In this document: positions 27,201 to 37,806 of the stretch, piece by piece | Layout of the letters: each line of letters starts with the position of its first letter | Position numbering within the stretch: the stretch's first letter is position 1 | Assembly: GCA_026874595.1 (NCBI GenBank) | Contig: CM049306.1 | Coordinates: forward strand, 21,073,019-21,137,018 | Reading direction: 5' to 3' | Length of the DNA stretch: 64,000 nucleotides | Origin: Sipunculus nudus | Lineage: Eukaryota > Annelida > Sipuncula > Golfingiida > Sipunculidae | Notes under the pieces: generated by a model | The model's database searches: none | What the model saw: the letters and a program-made list of their open reading frames with translations, nothing else | Told to the model about the DNA's origin: nothing | Program-made: the position numbers and the translations under genes

Positions 27201-30200
27201 ATACATATTAATCATGAGATGTTTCATCAGTTTCTGCAGACTGGTGCCGCCACCTATATTTTTCGATTTTTTTACGAATTTTTTTCTCTATTTTTGAGAC
27301 GTTCAAAGAAGCTGTCATCTGTTAACAGGGCACAAATCGTAACCGCTGGACCTAGATTCTTCTAACTTGACATCAAGGGAGGTTCATGAAAAGTCTCTGT
27401 GAAAACATGAAATTAGGTCTCTGTTACCCATATCCTTCGTAGTAAGTACCACTCAGAATAATAAAAAATTTGATACAAAACTCCAGTATCTGAATAACCA
27501 ATGCATTGATCTCCATGATTCTTTGCAGTTATGTTTATCATGGGGTGTTCCATCAGTTCCTGCAAACTGGTGGCGCCACCTGTATTTTTCTATTTTTAGG
27601 CAATTTTTCTCTATTTATGGGACCTTCAAATGAAGTGGTCATCTGTTAACATGAATCTTCTAACTTGACATCCAGGGAGACTAATGAAAAATCTCCTTGG
27701 AAACCTGAAATTAGGTTTCTGTTACCCATATTCTCAGAGCTATAGGGCTCATAAATACCCCCAAGAATAATTAAAAATTTGATACAAACAAAAGCTCCAG
27801 TATCTGAATAACTAATGCCTTGATAGCCATGATTCTTTGGATATATATTGATCATGGTGTGTTTCATCAGTTCCTGCAGACTGGTGGCACTCCCTGTATT
27901 TTTCAATTTTTTACGCATTTTTTTCTGTTTATGAGACCTTCAAATGAAGTTGTCATCTGTCCAAAAGCCCACTGAAACCCATTTCTAAGGATTTTTCACA
28001 AAATTCATGATTTGTTTGCACTCTGGCAGTCATTTTGCTCATTGTTCAACATTCCTTGAATTCAGCTGAGCGTCATGGCCCATGGCCACTTGTTTACCTT
28101 TATTTTCAATTTGATACATTTATATTCCTCCTGCAGATGTCAAACCTACCGAAGGAATTGTACCACCTAAGCAAGCCTTTCACCCGTTCGCGCACCCTGA
28201 CGGATCACAAGACCTGACACCTGTAAATCCTGCCATACCAACAGATGCCTCAGCTGTTTACCACAAGCCTGACATTAATCTAAACAAGATCCACGTCCAG
28301 GCCACAGATATTGGGGTTCAAACAGATGGCGAGACACTATTAAGTGAAAAAGAAAACAAAGATCCGAGAAGAAGCAGTCCCCGGCCTGGGCATCGACAGA
28401 GGAGGCGTCCACCAAGATCTGAATCAGATGATGAAGGGTCTGACTCATCAGAGGGAAGAACATCTCCGAGGAGGCGTCGACGGAGGAAATATAGTGACAT
28501 CGTTCGTGTTGAGAGGATATTCATAGAGCGCAATACACATACAAAAGAGGAAGTGACTGTAGACAAAACTGAAGTTGCAAAACCACGAAGGCTCCTCAGA
28601 CGTCGTGATATCAACACAGATGAAACTACTGTCAACAGATACGAAACCGTTGATGAGGTTCCAGTGAACAGAAGTCAGCAAATAAATCAGAGATTGTCTA
28701 GAAGTAAGAGAAAGAGACCATCATCATCATTATCAGTTGATGGCTCTGGTTCCGAATCAGAAAGTTGTGGCAATTCTGACCCAGATGCAACGCAGAATGC
28801 TTTATCCAGTGAATCCATTACCCCAGCCATCGCCCCTGAGATGGCTGATACAAGAAGCATAAACAATGCAGACATCCAATTTGATGGCAAACCAAGCGAT
28901 CCAGTGATTGAGAATCAGGATCCTATATCTACAGAGCAGCTAATCCCAGGTAGACAACCTGAACAATATGAGAGTCATTTGATACGACAAGATGAAATGA
29001 TTCAGATGGAAACAAATGAAACATTCACGGTTACTCTTCAGGATGACACACAGGTAAATGAAACAAATATGGCTGAGAGTCAACAAGGTTTGAACCCAAG
29101 CGACCGACCAAAATGGGTCGACAAAGATGAGGTTTTGGAAAACAAATCAGATGGCAAGTCAGTTCAAGGGACACCCAATAGAGGTCCATTAGTTGGTAAA
29201 TCAAACCGACCTCACCAGCAAGGCAACGATATGGGTGCTCTCAAACAAATAGACACTAAGAAAGGTGCGAAAGCATCCAAGTGGCCAGAAGGTAGTCAAG
29301 AGTCACTGAATCGTGAATACATTCCTGACTCCGTACCAGTGGAGCAACTGGAAGTCTCAGACCCAGAAGAAGGTGTTAAAGTTGAGAGATCACCGGTTAT
29401 GGAAAGGAAACTCTTCATCCACGAAGGTCTTACTGCACACGAGACCACTTCAACCACCGTAGAAGAGCATGTTATTCCTAAGGATCAAGAACCTTCCCCA
29501 GTGGAATACGCTGAAGATGAGATCCCTGATGTGCTGTCAAATGTTGCGACCCAAATCACAAACGCAAATCTGGAAAGTGTTGATGAAGAAGATATTGGCA
29601 AAAGTAGACCAGCTGTGGGCCGAATGTATAGAAACGTTGTGCTACAGTCTGAAAATACAAATATCTCTGAAACAGTAGAAGTAATCAGTAGACCAGCAAG
29701 AGAAACAGGTGGATTGGTTAGGAAAATAGACCAGGATGAGACTGGCGGTTCTTTCTCTGCAGCAGATGTAATCAATCCGCACGATTCAAGAGACGGGTCC
29801 CATCATGTTTCCATTAATGGCTTGCCCGGACCCATAGAGGAAAGAGACAACACAGATGGACAACCTCATCTAAAAATCACATCTGCAAAGGAATGTAATA
29901 ATGTTGCTTATATCAACAATGAAAATACGTCTGTTGATAAAACATCTGACATTACTGACACAGCACTCGGTGAAAATGACACTTCGAATGACCCCTTGAG
30001 TGAACCCAGTCTAGTGGGCGAGAAGCCTGTTATTACTGCAACTGGTACAAACAGCTCAGAAAGCACGACTTTGTCGTCAGACAACATCCATGCCAGTGAC
30101 AGTCGAGCAACTGCAATGAGTAGTGATGATCGAATAAGCCATGGAAGAGTTTCCCATTCATCTAAGTTTGTGGAGGCTTGCACTCAAACCGACTACGCAG

Positions 30201-33200
30201 TGAACTCGTCATTATCCCTCGTCAATCGCGTCAGTACTGAAAACATGGAAATTGCAGAATTATCAAATCACCTTGCGCCATCTCCGATGAGCTCAGACTC
30301 AATAGAAGTACCTGCAAACCGAATGGATAGTATTTCACCTGAAAGACAAGATGAAACCGTACAACAGTTTGGTGTTGCTCCTGTACTGAACGGTTCTCTT
30401 TCTGTTGGAACGTTCGCCGATCATAAGTCAGGTACGGCCAAGGATCCAGAAGGGCCCACGTTATCCCAATACACAACGACATCAAGCATCCCAGTTGGGA
30501 GGCGACTGAGCCCAGAAGGCCATGCCATAGAGTCAGATAATGAAAACGACGGAACAGCGAATGTGAAGTATCCAACCTCTAAAAGACTGGAAGAGGAAAC
30601 AAAGAAATCAAACAAACCAACCTCTCTAGTATCAGGCATCATGGAACCAACAGATGAACAAAGAAGACTATTTGATTCTATTCATATTGGTAAGGTAACA
30701 TCAGGCGATATGGAAGCTAATACTGACAGCCTGAAAGACACAACTCAGTTACAGCTCTCTTGTATTGACACAGTTCATCTGGAAGACGATCTTAAGAATT
30801 ATAACACCTACTCAAAAGATGCTGAAAGCCATCTAAAAAGAATAATGGGGTCTTCATTTGCTGCACAAAATAATGCGAATACTGAGGATATATCACAGGA
30901 TCCTTCTATGGAAAACGATCAAAATTTGTCCAAAGAAGACTCGTTGTTGAAAGAAGAATTAACTAAAACTCTACCCTTCTTACAAGACTCAAACAAAGAT
31001 GATCTGGCTGAAAACGTCCAAGGAAACCGTTTCACCAACACAGGGGTCTTTGTGCCAGGACAGGCGCCTAAAATAACCAATGTATTTATTCCACAGCAAG
31101 TTACCCCACATTGTTACAGTGGTGGCGGTTTAAACACCGTGGTTACGGCACGAAGTCTACCTAAACTCCAGCAACTATCGGCCGAGGTTGTCAAGGGTTT
31201 CATACAGAAGGGGATGAAAACAAACATTGCGGGGCCTCACTGGTTAACACAATCGGATACAATTTGGTCGGAAGGTGAAAAGGGCCATATTAGAAACACT
31301 GTTGATTTCATTGACGGGGAAACAAACATCAGGTTTGACAAGGAACAAGACAAAATCAAATCTGAAGATGCAACGCGTGTTCTTATCAACGAGAATTGTG
31401 TTTCATCAGTGCGAATGATATCTGAAAATTATAATATTAAGGAAACAGACCTTCAGGGAGATTCAAAGGAAACAGTCGTCATCCACGCAGATGTGCTCCC
31501 TGTTGAACTACCAACAGTCATTTGGACAAGGAAGGATCTGCCAGACAGCGGAAGTGACGCAGAGGAATCACAGGCCTATATGATGCAACATACTGATTCT
31601 CAGGGTCGACTGGAAAAAAGTCATCCTGGTGTTAGTGTAGGGTGTCAGGCTGAACTCTGTACCTTACCTGAACAAGCAGTTAGTCAGATAGATCAGATAG
31701 ACATGCCAGCTAATGAAACTCTAGGCAGCACTGATGGAGATACTGAAACCGACACAGGACGGCTGAAATATTCCTCTGAAAATCAGACATCGAAGACACT
31801 TACCAGATCTAGGGCAAACCTTGGCCGCACACAAATTTCCTCAATTGATATACCACCTCTAGAATCAAGACCTACCATCGAAATTTGGGAGAAGCCTGAA
31901 GCAGCTAATCAAGGATCCAGTGACCCAGTCTCTCTTTTGACCACGCCCGTTGACAACACTGGAGAGGAAGCCATTGCTACCTCAGCTGAGAAGAAAGGAG
32001 TTGCATCTGTTGATGTTTCCAAGTCTGATAAAGAAATCAGACAAGCTGGCATCGATAGTGATCATGCCGATCCATCCATGATTCAAGATATTGCACCATT
32101 TGGAGGAGTAAATGGCTCGGACCAAGCAAAGGCCAGAGCTGGCGAACATTCTGGAACTCAGGAGGGCAGCTCTGTCGTACGAATGAATGCGGGTCTGGTG
32201 GTAGCCGAGGTAACCAGGACCAGCGAATGGAGCACCGTGGATAGACGGTCACCAGACGGAGACAATGATGCCTTCCAGAAAGTTAGAGTAGTTGTACAGG
32301 AACCAGATCAGATGGAGCTGACAGTCCAAATACCTGAAGAAACTATCCAGACATTCCAGAATGCAGGCAGCTATGCACGCGTACCGGTGTCAACGAGAAT
32401 GAACCGCCATGAGATCAAGGAGCGTCGGGCCGGAGTGTCCACTTATTCTGGTGACTATTCCAGCAACGATGACTCCAGCAAAGCCCTCCTTACTGAACCG
32501 AGAAAAGCAACTGTCAGACGCACAAGCAGCACCTCACCTAGAAGGGGCAGAAAGGGTAGTCCAATGCGTAATGCTACAAAGAAAACACCTCGGCGGTACG
32601 TGTCAAGTGATGAGTCAAGTGATGAGGACGAAGAGGAGGATGAGGATGAACAAGCCGGTGGAGAATATCGTGTCACTTCAATGCCACCGAGAAGAGCACC
32701 TTTGGGCCGCTCGCCAGGTCCACATACGGATCATTCCGCAATGGACGGCAAGCGTTCCATGCATGCTAACCATATGGGAGACCTTCAGAGTCCATCAAGC
32801 CCAAGCCGATATCACTGGCCTCAAGCAAGCAACCAGAGAGGCTCCTACACCGACCTAACCCAGACCCCTGACAGTGCAGATAGTGGCTTCTATGGATGGC
32901 GCCACTCTGGTATGTACGGCAAGGAAATCCCCGGTGACGGAATGTCCACGCCAAGCGAATACGGAAGCATGGGCGATGACACTGCCAGCACTGATGATTC
33001 TGTCTTGGACCGATCAGATGACAACCTGCTTGACAAACAGCTCACCTACTTGAACGATGCTCAGGTTGGCTGGCGCTCACCCATCTCCGGGTCCGGTGGG
33101 CCGCTTACACCAAGGATGATCCTGACCACGGATGATGGCACAGAGATACTTATCCGTAGTCCACCAGATGGCGCTCTGTCCCCAGCTCAGGTCAAATCCC

Positions 33201-34893
33201 CTCATGCAAGCATGTCGCGGAAGGATCAGGAGGCCCTAATGAAGAATATTCCCTATGAGAGTAAGTACATTGTCATATTTTAATGAATGTTATTGGAAAG
33301 GTATATGTAGGAGGTATTTAGATTCATCAGTCGAGGAGGGTTTGATAAAATACGGGAGCCTATCGGCGTAGAAAGATTTAGTCTTATCTATATAAAAAGC
33401 ATGTAACACCCGAATCATTCGCTGTCGATCCATTTATTAAAATTGATTATAAGTTGTAATAAAGTAATTAATTAGCGGACGTATCATTATAATAAAAAGA
33501 AAGACCATAACTATTCAAACTGGCGCAACCTTAAACCGTAATTCATATTGTCTTATCTTTCAGAATTGGACACGATGGTACAAAAAGTGCTCATGGCTTA
33601 CGTGGACCGCTGTGTAAGTATATATTCCTAATATTGAGTGTTTAACTGTTTTATTTGCCTGACTTGAAACATGATATAGGGAAAATTAATAAAGGAATTT
33701 TATTTCATATTCACTAAGAAGATACATTTCAACTTAATTTCTAAACATGATTTATGTAGTCTTACTTTATGAATCAGGAGTAAGCATTCAGGAATTTATT
33801 TAAACTTTAATTAAAGTGATTTGAAATAGTCATATTGTCATATGTTATATTCTAAACACAAGTATTATAGCATATTATATAGATTATTGGTTTATATTTG
33901 TGTTTAAATTATCGACATTTTATTTGATCACAGGCATTTTTGGAATCCAAGCTGTTTGATATGCAAAAGGTAAGTCATATACATGTTATCATTTTTTTCG
34001 GAGCTGAGGATAGCGTTTCTGACTAATGCCTTTATACCTTATGTCTGCTTCATTTGTTTTTAAATAACTTATCATTGTAATAAGAAAGTCAGAAACCTGT
34101 GATTTAATAAACCGTTATAAGGACATTTGCTCGCAAAATAACATATATTATATATATAACATAATATATATATATATAAATCATGTATTACATTGATTAT
34201 CATGCTCCTACTTTTGTTGAACACACTTTACATCTTCATGGAGCCAGTTGGTTTGAATTTTTCTCCGCACACACGTACACACACACACACATTAATATAT
34301 ATATATAGAGAGAGAAGGAGAGAGAGAGAGTTGCATATACTTTTGTGAACATATTCTCTTTCGGTTCCCATTATATGTGAATGCATATCAGTTATAAAGA
34401 TACAATAACCGAAATTAGATACAATAACTATAAAAACTTAGTATGTTAAGATTAAAGTTCAGCTCAAGAACACGTTCGAAAACATGGTATGCTTATAAAC
34501 TGCTATGATTAATTAGACCTGTGATTCTTTATTCAAAACATTCATTTATTCAAACTTTTCATATATTGGTTGCGTAGAAGGTCACAGGGTAGTTGGGAAT
34601 CAATAAACTGAGCGTTCATTATTCTTCGTCCTGTCTCTCATCTGATGTTGTGCGTGCTATCCGTTGCTATGCAGGACCACGACAAGGTGCTAGAAGACAA
34701 CCACTCCCTGTACGAGAAGACGGAGACCTTACATCGTAAGATGAGTCTGATGGAGATCGAGATCATGGTGATGCGCAAAGAACTAGCTTACCACGCTTCC
34801 TGGCGGACAACCTTCACGGTCTATCCAAGACGATACAGTTCTCAGGCGCAGCGTGTTTCTGTTCGCACCACCAGCATGTACCCACGCATATAA
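17754..34893 (+). CDS. Large disordered, coiled-coil-ended protein, 7 coding exons, 1,918 aa
   Basis: Joined exons: 17754-17872, 21263-21345, 26211-26336, 28137-33260, 33564-33613, 33934-33969, 34675-34893. All introns are GT-AG and the frame holds across every junction (phases 2,1,1,1,0,0), giving 5,757 nt. Visible parts: a hydrophobic segment at residues 13-33; Lys stretches at 49-52 and 89-102; an Arg/Ser block at 187-227; a long polar, Ser/Thr/Glu/Asp-rich body; a less polar island at about 1084-1150; an acidic run near 1598-1616; a conserved-looking Ser/Thr/Pro/Gly block at about 1711-1817; and a coiled coil at 1818-1886 with a basic tail. Two Gln-Thr-Asp motifs (170-173, 793-795) resemble dynein light chain LC8 sites. 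A cytoskeletal scaffold role is plausible but inferred. I do not recognise the family; the sequence may be clade-specific. The gene body is very likely real; exon 1 is the least certain part. Confidence 0.88.
17873..21262 (+). other. Intron 1 of the large gene
   Basis: GTGAGT...TTTTACAG, 3,390 bases. Contains TA/GT microsatellites at about 18390-18425 and a long (AT)n tract at about 19867-19923. No embedded gene was recognised. Confidence 0.6.
19867..19923. repeat. (AT)n microsatellite
   Basis: About 28 AT dinucleotides inside intron 1. Confidence 0.95.
21263..21345 (+). CDS. Coding exon 2 of the large gene
   Basis: Preceded by TTTTCCGTTTTACAG, a strong acceptor, and followed by TCAG|GTGATT. 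It encodes MPPGGGRQKKKKNSLWQLL and a short Cys-containing end (CASCKS). Enters in phase 2 and leaves in phase 1. The basic stretch suggests nucleic-acid, membrane or cytoskeletal contact, but this is only a compositional inference. Confidence 0.8.
24069..24093. repeat. (CT)n microsatellite
   Basis: Uninterrupted TC dinucleotides, 12 units. Confidence 0.95.
24172..24234. repeat. (AT)n microsatellite
   Basis: About 31 AT dinucleotides in intron 2. Confidence 0.95.
24253..24280. repeat. Perfect 13-bp inverted repeat with 2-base spacer
   Basis: ACAGTTTCTCATG, AA, then CATGAGAAACTGT. Every base of the stem pairs. It lies 18 bases after a long (AT)n tract. Confidence 0.9.
26211..26336 (+). CDS. 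Coding exon 3 of the large gene
   Basis: GTATTTTAG| acceptor and TTCCAG|GTAAGG donor. It encodes QQLPNVTIEDAPYQDADPAG and then a dense basic block, KKKKTKAKKRKKQR (residues 89-102), typical of a nuclear-localisation-like or RNA-binding patch by composition. Phase 1 at both ends, so skipping it would keep frame. An upstream ATG at 26174 read through the acceptor is not needed. Confidence 0.8.
26337..28136 (+). other. Intron 3 of the large gene, filled by a repeat element
   Basis: GTAAGG...CTCCTGCAG, 1,800 bases, of which about 1.56 kb is the repeat described at 26543-28107. Confidence 0.85.
26543..28107. repeat. Composite interspersed repeat with about four ~335-bp internal tandem units
   Basis: Begins TTTAGCTCAGCTGACTG with a GTCC/CCGT-rich simple tract at 26588-26641, and ends CAGCTGAGCGTCATGGCCCA. 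Between them the phrase TTAACAGGGCACAAATCGTA recurs at 26641, 26984 and 27322, with a truncated version at 27656. Each unit also holds GAAATTAGGTCTCTGTTACC, then CTGGTGGCGCCACCTGTATT-like blocks. The ends read roughly as an inverted pair around AGCTCAGCTGA. From memory, elements of this kind are common in bivalve genomes; I cannot name the family. Confidence 0.8.
28137..33260 (+). CDS. Giant coding exon 4 of the large gene (5,124 nt)
   Basis: Acceptor TATATTCCTCCTGCAG and donor TATGAGA|GTAAGT. One frame is open for the full length and encodes residues 110-1817. The composition is Ser, Thr, Glu, Asp, Gln and Asn rich with few aromatic residues, as in intrinsically disordered proteins. Recurring SP/TP and S/T-rich basic motifs suggest many phosphorylation sites. 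Local landmarks: Arg/Ser block 187-227, GVQTD at 169-173, CTQTDY at 791-796, a less polar module around 1084-1150, RRGRKGS-type basic patch near 1575, acidic run near 1600, and a Gly/Ser/Pro block with PLTPRMILTTDDGTEILI before the donor. If the intron were retained, a stop follows after a few codons (33281-33283). Confidence 0.92.
28313..28327 (+). other. Candidate LC8 (DYNLL)-binding motif 1
   Basis: Codes GVQTD (residues 169-173) within TDIGVQTDGE. LC8 anchors are usually centred on TQT or a VQT/IQV variant. This is a motif match only, in a predicted disordered region, where LC8 sites are normally found. Confidence 0.35.
30179..30196 (+). other. Candidate LC8 (DYNLL)-binding motif 2
   Basis: Codes CTQTDY (residues 791-796) preceded by FVEA. 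It contains the exact TQT anchor followed by an acidic residue. Motif-level inference only. Confidence 0.4.
33161..33175 (+). promoter_or_regulatory. CTCF-consensus motif inside coding exon 4
   Basis: CCACCAGATGGCGCT matches CCASYAGRKGGCRSY at all 15 positions. It overlaps codons for PPDGA, so the match could be a by-product of coding. Same orientation as the motifs at 36187 and 38341. Confidence 0.4.
33564..33613 (+). CDS. Coding exon 5 of the large gene
   Basis: TTATCTTTCAG| acceptor and CGCTGT|GTAAGT donor. 50 nt, phase 1 in and phase 0 out. It encodes KLDTMVQKVLMAYVDRC, the first heptads of the C-terminal coiled coil. Confidence 0.85.
33934..33969 (+). CDS. Coding exon 6 of the large gene (36-nt microexon)
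   Basis: TTGATCACAG| acceptor and CAAAAG|GTAAGT donor. It encodes AFLESKLFDMQK, exactly 12 residues in phase 0 at both ends, so it can be skipped without a frame change and would shift the coiled coil by 12 residues. Confidence 0.8.
34675..34893 (+). CDS. Last coding exon (7) of the large gene
   Basis: Preceded by CCGTTGCTATGCAG. It encodes the remainder of the coiled coil (DHDKVLEDNHSLYEKTETLH and on to about residue 1886) and a basic Ser/Thr/Tyr/Arg tail ending SMYPRI, then TAA at 34891-34893. Codon use is more GC-rich than the flanks, supporting coding status. Confidence 0.9.
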   Translation, partial: DHDKVLEDNHSLYEKTETLHRKMSLMEIEIMVMRKELAYHASWRTTFTVYPRRYSSQAQRVSVRTTSMYPRI

Positions 34894-35715
34894 AGATCCA
34901 CCAAGCGGAGCAAAGTGTCACAGCTACAAGCTACGTAAAGATAAATGAAATTTAAGCAAATTAGACCAGGAAGTCACCCCTGCCTTTCTTTTATGCACGC
35001 AGCTTGCATCTGTGACACTTGGCATTGTTTGCAGGTTATGTAATCAAAAGTATATCTGTGTTAAATATATTACATATTCATGTATCAATGTTTGCTACTA
35101 CACGTTAATAGTAGTTTGGGGTACCGCACAAATATTCCAAGAGGGTATTTAACCATGCTTTGAGGTATTTTGGCTGATATATACAATGTGAACTTAGTTG
35201 ACGCTTCTAACACTGTCAGCATAAAGAGAAAAATAATCTTTTAAAAACATGAAAACGAAAGAAACACAAAAGTAAAATAAGAAAAATGAAAAAATACATT
35301 TGGCCTAAATTTGACCGCCAGCAAGTGTCTTTAAAAGTTTGATCTCATTTGGTTGTATAAAGAAGAATTTGCAAGACACACGTGTGTACTTTGCAAACCG
35401 TGAATTGTGCCATATTAACAAAACCGGACTTGATCCGGTATTTATTTTCCGTAGCTAACATAACTTTGCTTGCTATTATTACTAACATTTTGATTTATAC
35501 GCATTTGTAGAAAGGGATCTCATTTATTTTTGGTGACGATGTGTCAATTAATAGAATGCTGATTGTTAACAAACATAAGTGATTATAAAATCAGGCGACA
35601 CCTGTTGTCCACTAATATAACTAAGGGGAGATTTAACATCTGTGTTTTTGCATTTCGTTTGACTAACCGATTTTACAATAACTCATAAAGGGCCATATTG
35701 AAATATATACGCATA
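34894..35715 (+). other. Probable 3' UTR and downstream spacer of the large gene
   Basis: No open frame of note. No clear AATAAA occurs directly after the stop codon; an AATAAA is present at 36701-36706, beyond the foldback element. Where the transcript ends is unknown. Confidence 0.35.
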
Positions 35716-35718
35716 CAC

Positions 35719-36119
35719 GGTCTCCCCGCCACTACAATGGAATAGAAACTCCCCTCATAAATTAACAGACATCCGGAAGTGACAGGTAGTGGCAAACCAC
35801 GTCACTTCCGCTGTATATTTATCGGGGGGAGTTTTAGTGCTCGGGTAAATCCCGAATACCGGAAAAGAGAAAGAAACTCGTCAATTCACCAACAGATCAA
35901 GACGGCATATTTTAACAACTAGTGAAAAATCCTAAAACGTAATTTAGAGCTTTAAATATTCTTACTTAGAGCTCTTTGAAGTAAGATTTTATTCATATTA
36001 AAAGACAATGAGATTCCGAGATTTGCTTTTATAGTTAAAACGCATTTATATTCTTATTTGCTTTACCTGAGCAATATCAGCGATATTTCCTTGCACTTGT
36101 TTCCATTGGTGGCGGGGAA
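35719..36119. mobile_element. Nested foldback (inverted-repeat) element
   Basis: Outer arms: CGGTCTCCCCGCCACTACAA (35719-35738, continuing to TGGAA) pairs with TTCCATTGGTGGCGGGGAAG (36100-36119). Inner arms: 35745-35783 pairs with 35801-35835, with identical ends (GGAAGTGAC / GTCACTTCC) and an imperfect middle. The 17-base loop itself contains GTGG-CAAA-CCAC, which can extend the hairpin. Structure fits a MITE or foldback remnant; no target-site duplication was established. Confidence 0.55.
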
Positions 36120-36186
36120 GCTGCTGTTTAGGTGCCGGTGCTTTGTCCATATCACTACGCATTGTGGCTTAAATTACTACCTCAAT

Positions 36187-36201
36187 CCAGTAGAGGGCGC
36201 T
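36187..36201 (+). promoter_or_regulatory. CTCF-consensus motif
   Basis: CCAGTAGAGGGCGCT matches CCASYAGRKGGCRSY at all 15 positions in non-coding sequence just after a foldback element. CTCF and its motif are conserved across bilaterians, so binding is plausible, but occupancy is not known. Confidence 0.5.
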
Positions 36202-37300
36202 TCTATAAATACACAATAAGAAATAAGCTTGTCCTTCAATGTTTAACGTTTACAAATTTAATTTCTAAAGTATAAAAGTATTTTATTTTCTTAAATGTTA
36301 AATTGATATTATTTTTTTTATTTCCCCTCAGATTTATCATTTCCGCGCATATATACGCAAAATGTTTATATTAACCGATACTGCAGATCGCACGATTACT
36401 GTAGCTCACGATTACTTTAGCTCACGATTACTTTAGCAAAACGTCTTCCTGTTTTTACTGGTGTCCTAATGAGAAATATTTGGAATCCTTGCAATTCTTT
36501 AAAATGCAATTCCTGGACTAAAACTTGGTAAAGAAGAATCTTTAAGGTTATTTTTGCCAAATGAATTTTAAGAATATTTTTTGTTTAATTAGTTGAATCT
36601 TTATTAAGATATTGTTGAATATATTGAAGAAATGGTTTTGTTCACGAGTGAAACAGACGACTCGCACGAGTGTAGTGACATTTGTTATATTCTTTTATTG
36701 AATAAACATGCTTTCCTTTTATGTGATTGGTTTTATATCTACCTGTGTGTGGTTGTCTCTATGCATTAATCACACATGGACGAACATTACATGCACGGGG
36801 GGGGGGGGGGTCCACAATTTTTAGAAGGGGAGGATTTACCTTTTACACGGAGAGATTATTAACCTAAAAATATCCATAACTTCACGAAGAGGGTGGGGTG
36901 GCCTTTGAAAATTAGACTAATAAAAAGCGCTTCCCATTAAAGATGATTTTAAACCCGAATCCCCATCCCATATACTCACCCCTACGGAAAGAATGAGATA
37001 CACTTGCTTAAATGGTATGTGAGGTGTGTGTGTGAGAGAGATTTAGAGAGTACAGTAGAAAATACACCGTAATACTTGACAAAATACAAAATGATTTCCT
37101 GCTTTTCTTGGTCTGTTGTCTTCATGAAACTGACATTTTAATTGAATTGAACAAAAGCTCTTGGAAAAATGAGTACTTTGTAACGTATAACGTGATATCT
37201 ACGATACAAGTTTAAACAAGAATATTTTAGTACAGGATAAGGTTTTTGTAAAGACTGGCGATTATTTAAACTCACCATGACATTTCAATGCCTGGGAAAC
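36202..37300. other. Spacer with poly(G) tract
   Basis: No gene seen. Contains a 14-G run at 36797-36810, AATAAA at 36701, and thrice-repeated phrases such as TCACGATTACTTTAGC at about 36390-36436. Confidence 0.5.
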
Positions 37301-37303
37301 GCT

Positions 37304-37806
37304 AGACTGGTACCCCGCTCTATTATGGCGTAAAACGCTTCCTTACGTAATCCCGGCAGACTGGTTACAACTCCAGTATGTATTATATATGATAAAAATA
37401 AGCATTTCGTTTTTTCAGAGAAGTTGCAAAAAGTTTCCTGTTCATTTCGTTGACATTTATAATTAGATTAATAGATATTGATTATAAACTTATGCCACTT
37501 ACAGTGGAATATCAAAGATTCAGTTTATCGTTTTATCTATACATCCATCATTAAATTTTTTCGCAACAACTCATTTTTCAATATTTGAAAACTAGAAATA
37601 AGTAAAGAAAGTAAATTTATAAGAGATCTTCACGGATAACCAGCCAGGATCGCGTGAACGTCCATGACAATCCGGGGTATGAGCGTGAATACTTGAGTTG
37701 GAACCAGTCTACAGGTAAGTCGGGATTGGCAACTGGGAGTACTAAAGATGGCGTTGTACGCCTGTCTCTGGCTGAGGGCCATAATAGAGCAGGGTACCAG
37801 TCTAGG
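37304..37806. mobile_element. Foldback element of about 500 bp
   Basis: Left arm CTAGACTGGTACCCCGCTCT followed by ATTATGGC pairs with right arm GCCATAATAGAGCAGGGTAC followed by CAGTCTAG with one mismatch in 28. A second, inner pair exists: AGACTGGTTACAACTC (about 37355-37370) with GAGTTGGAACCAGTCT (about 37693-37708), one mismatch. The two pairs sit at different spacings from the ends, so the element is an asymmetric palindrome. An 83-codon open frame with NPGY inside it is probably incidental. Confidence 0.6.

Noticed and set aside
28318-28681. Reverse-strand frames opposite the start of the giant exon
   Set aside because: They are antisense shadows of the long forward coding frame and lack splice or start context.
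32409-32858. 149-codon forward frame in the giant exon
   Set aside because: Out-of-frame shadow of the 5.1-kb exon, arising from its GC-richer 3' part.
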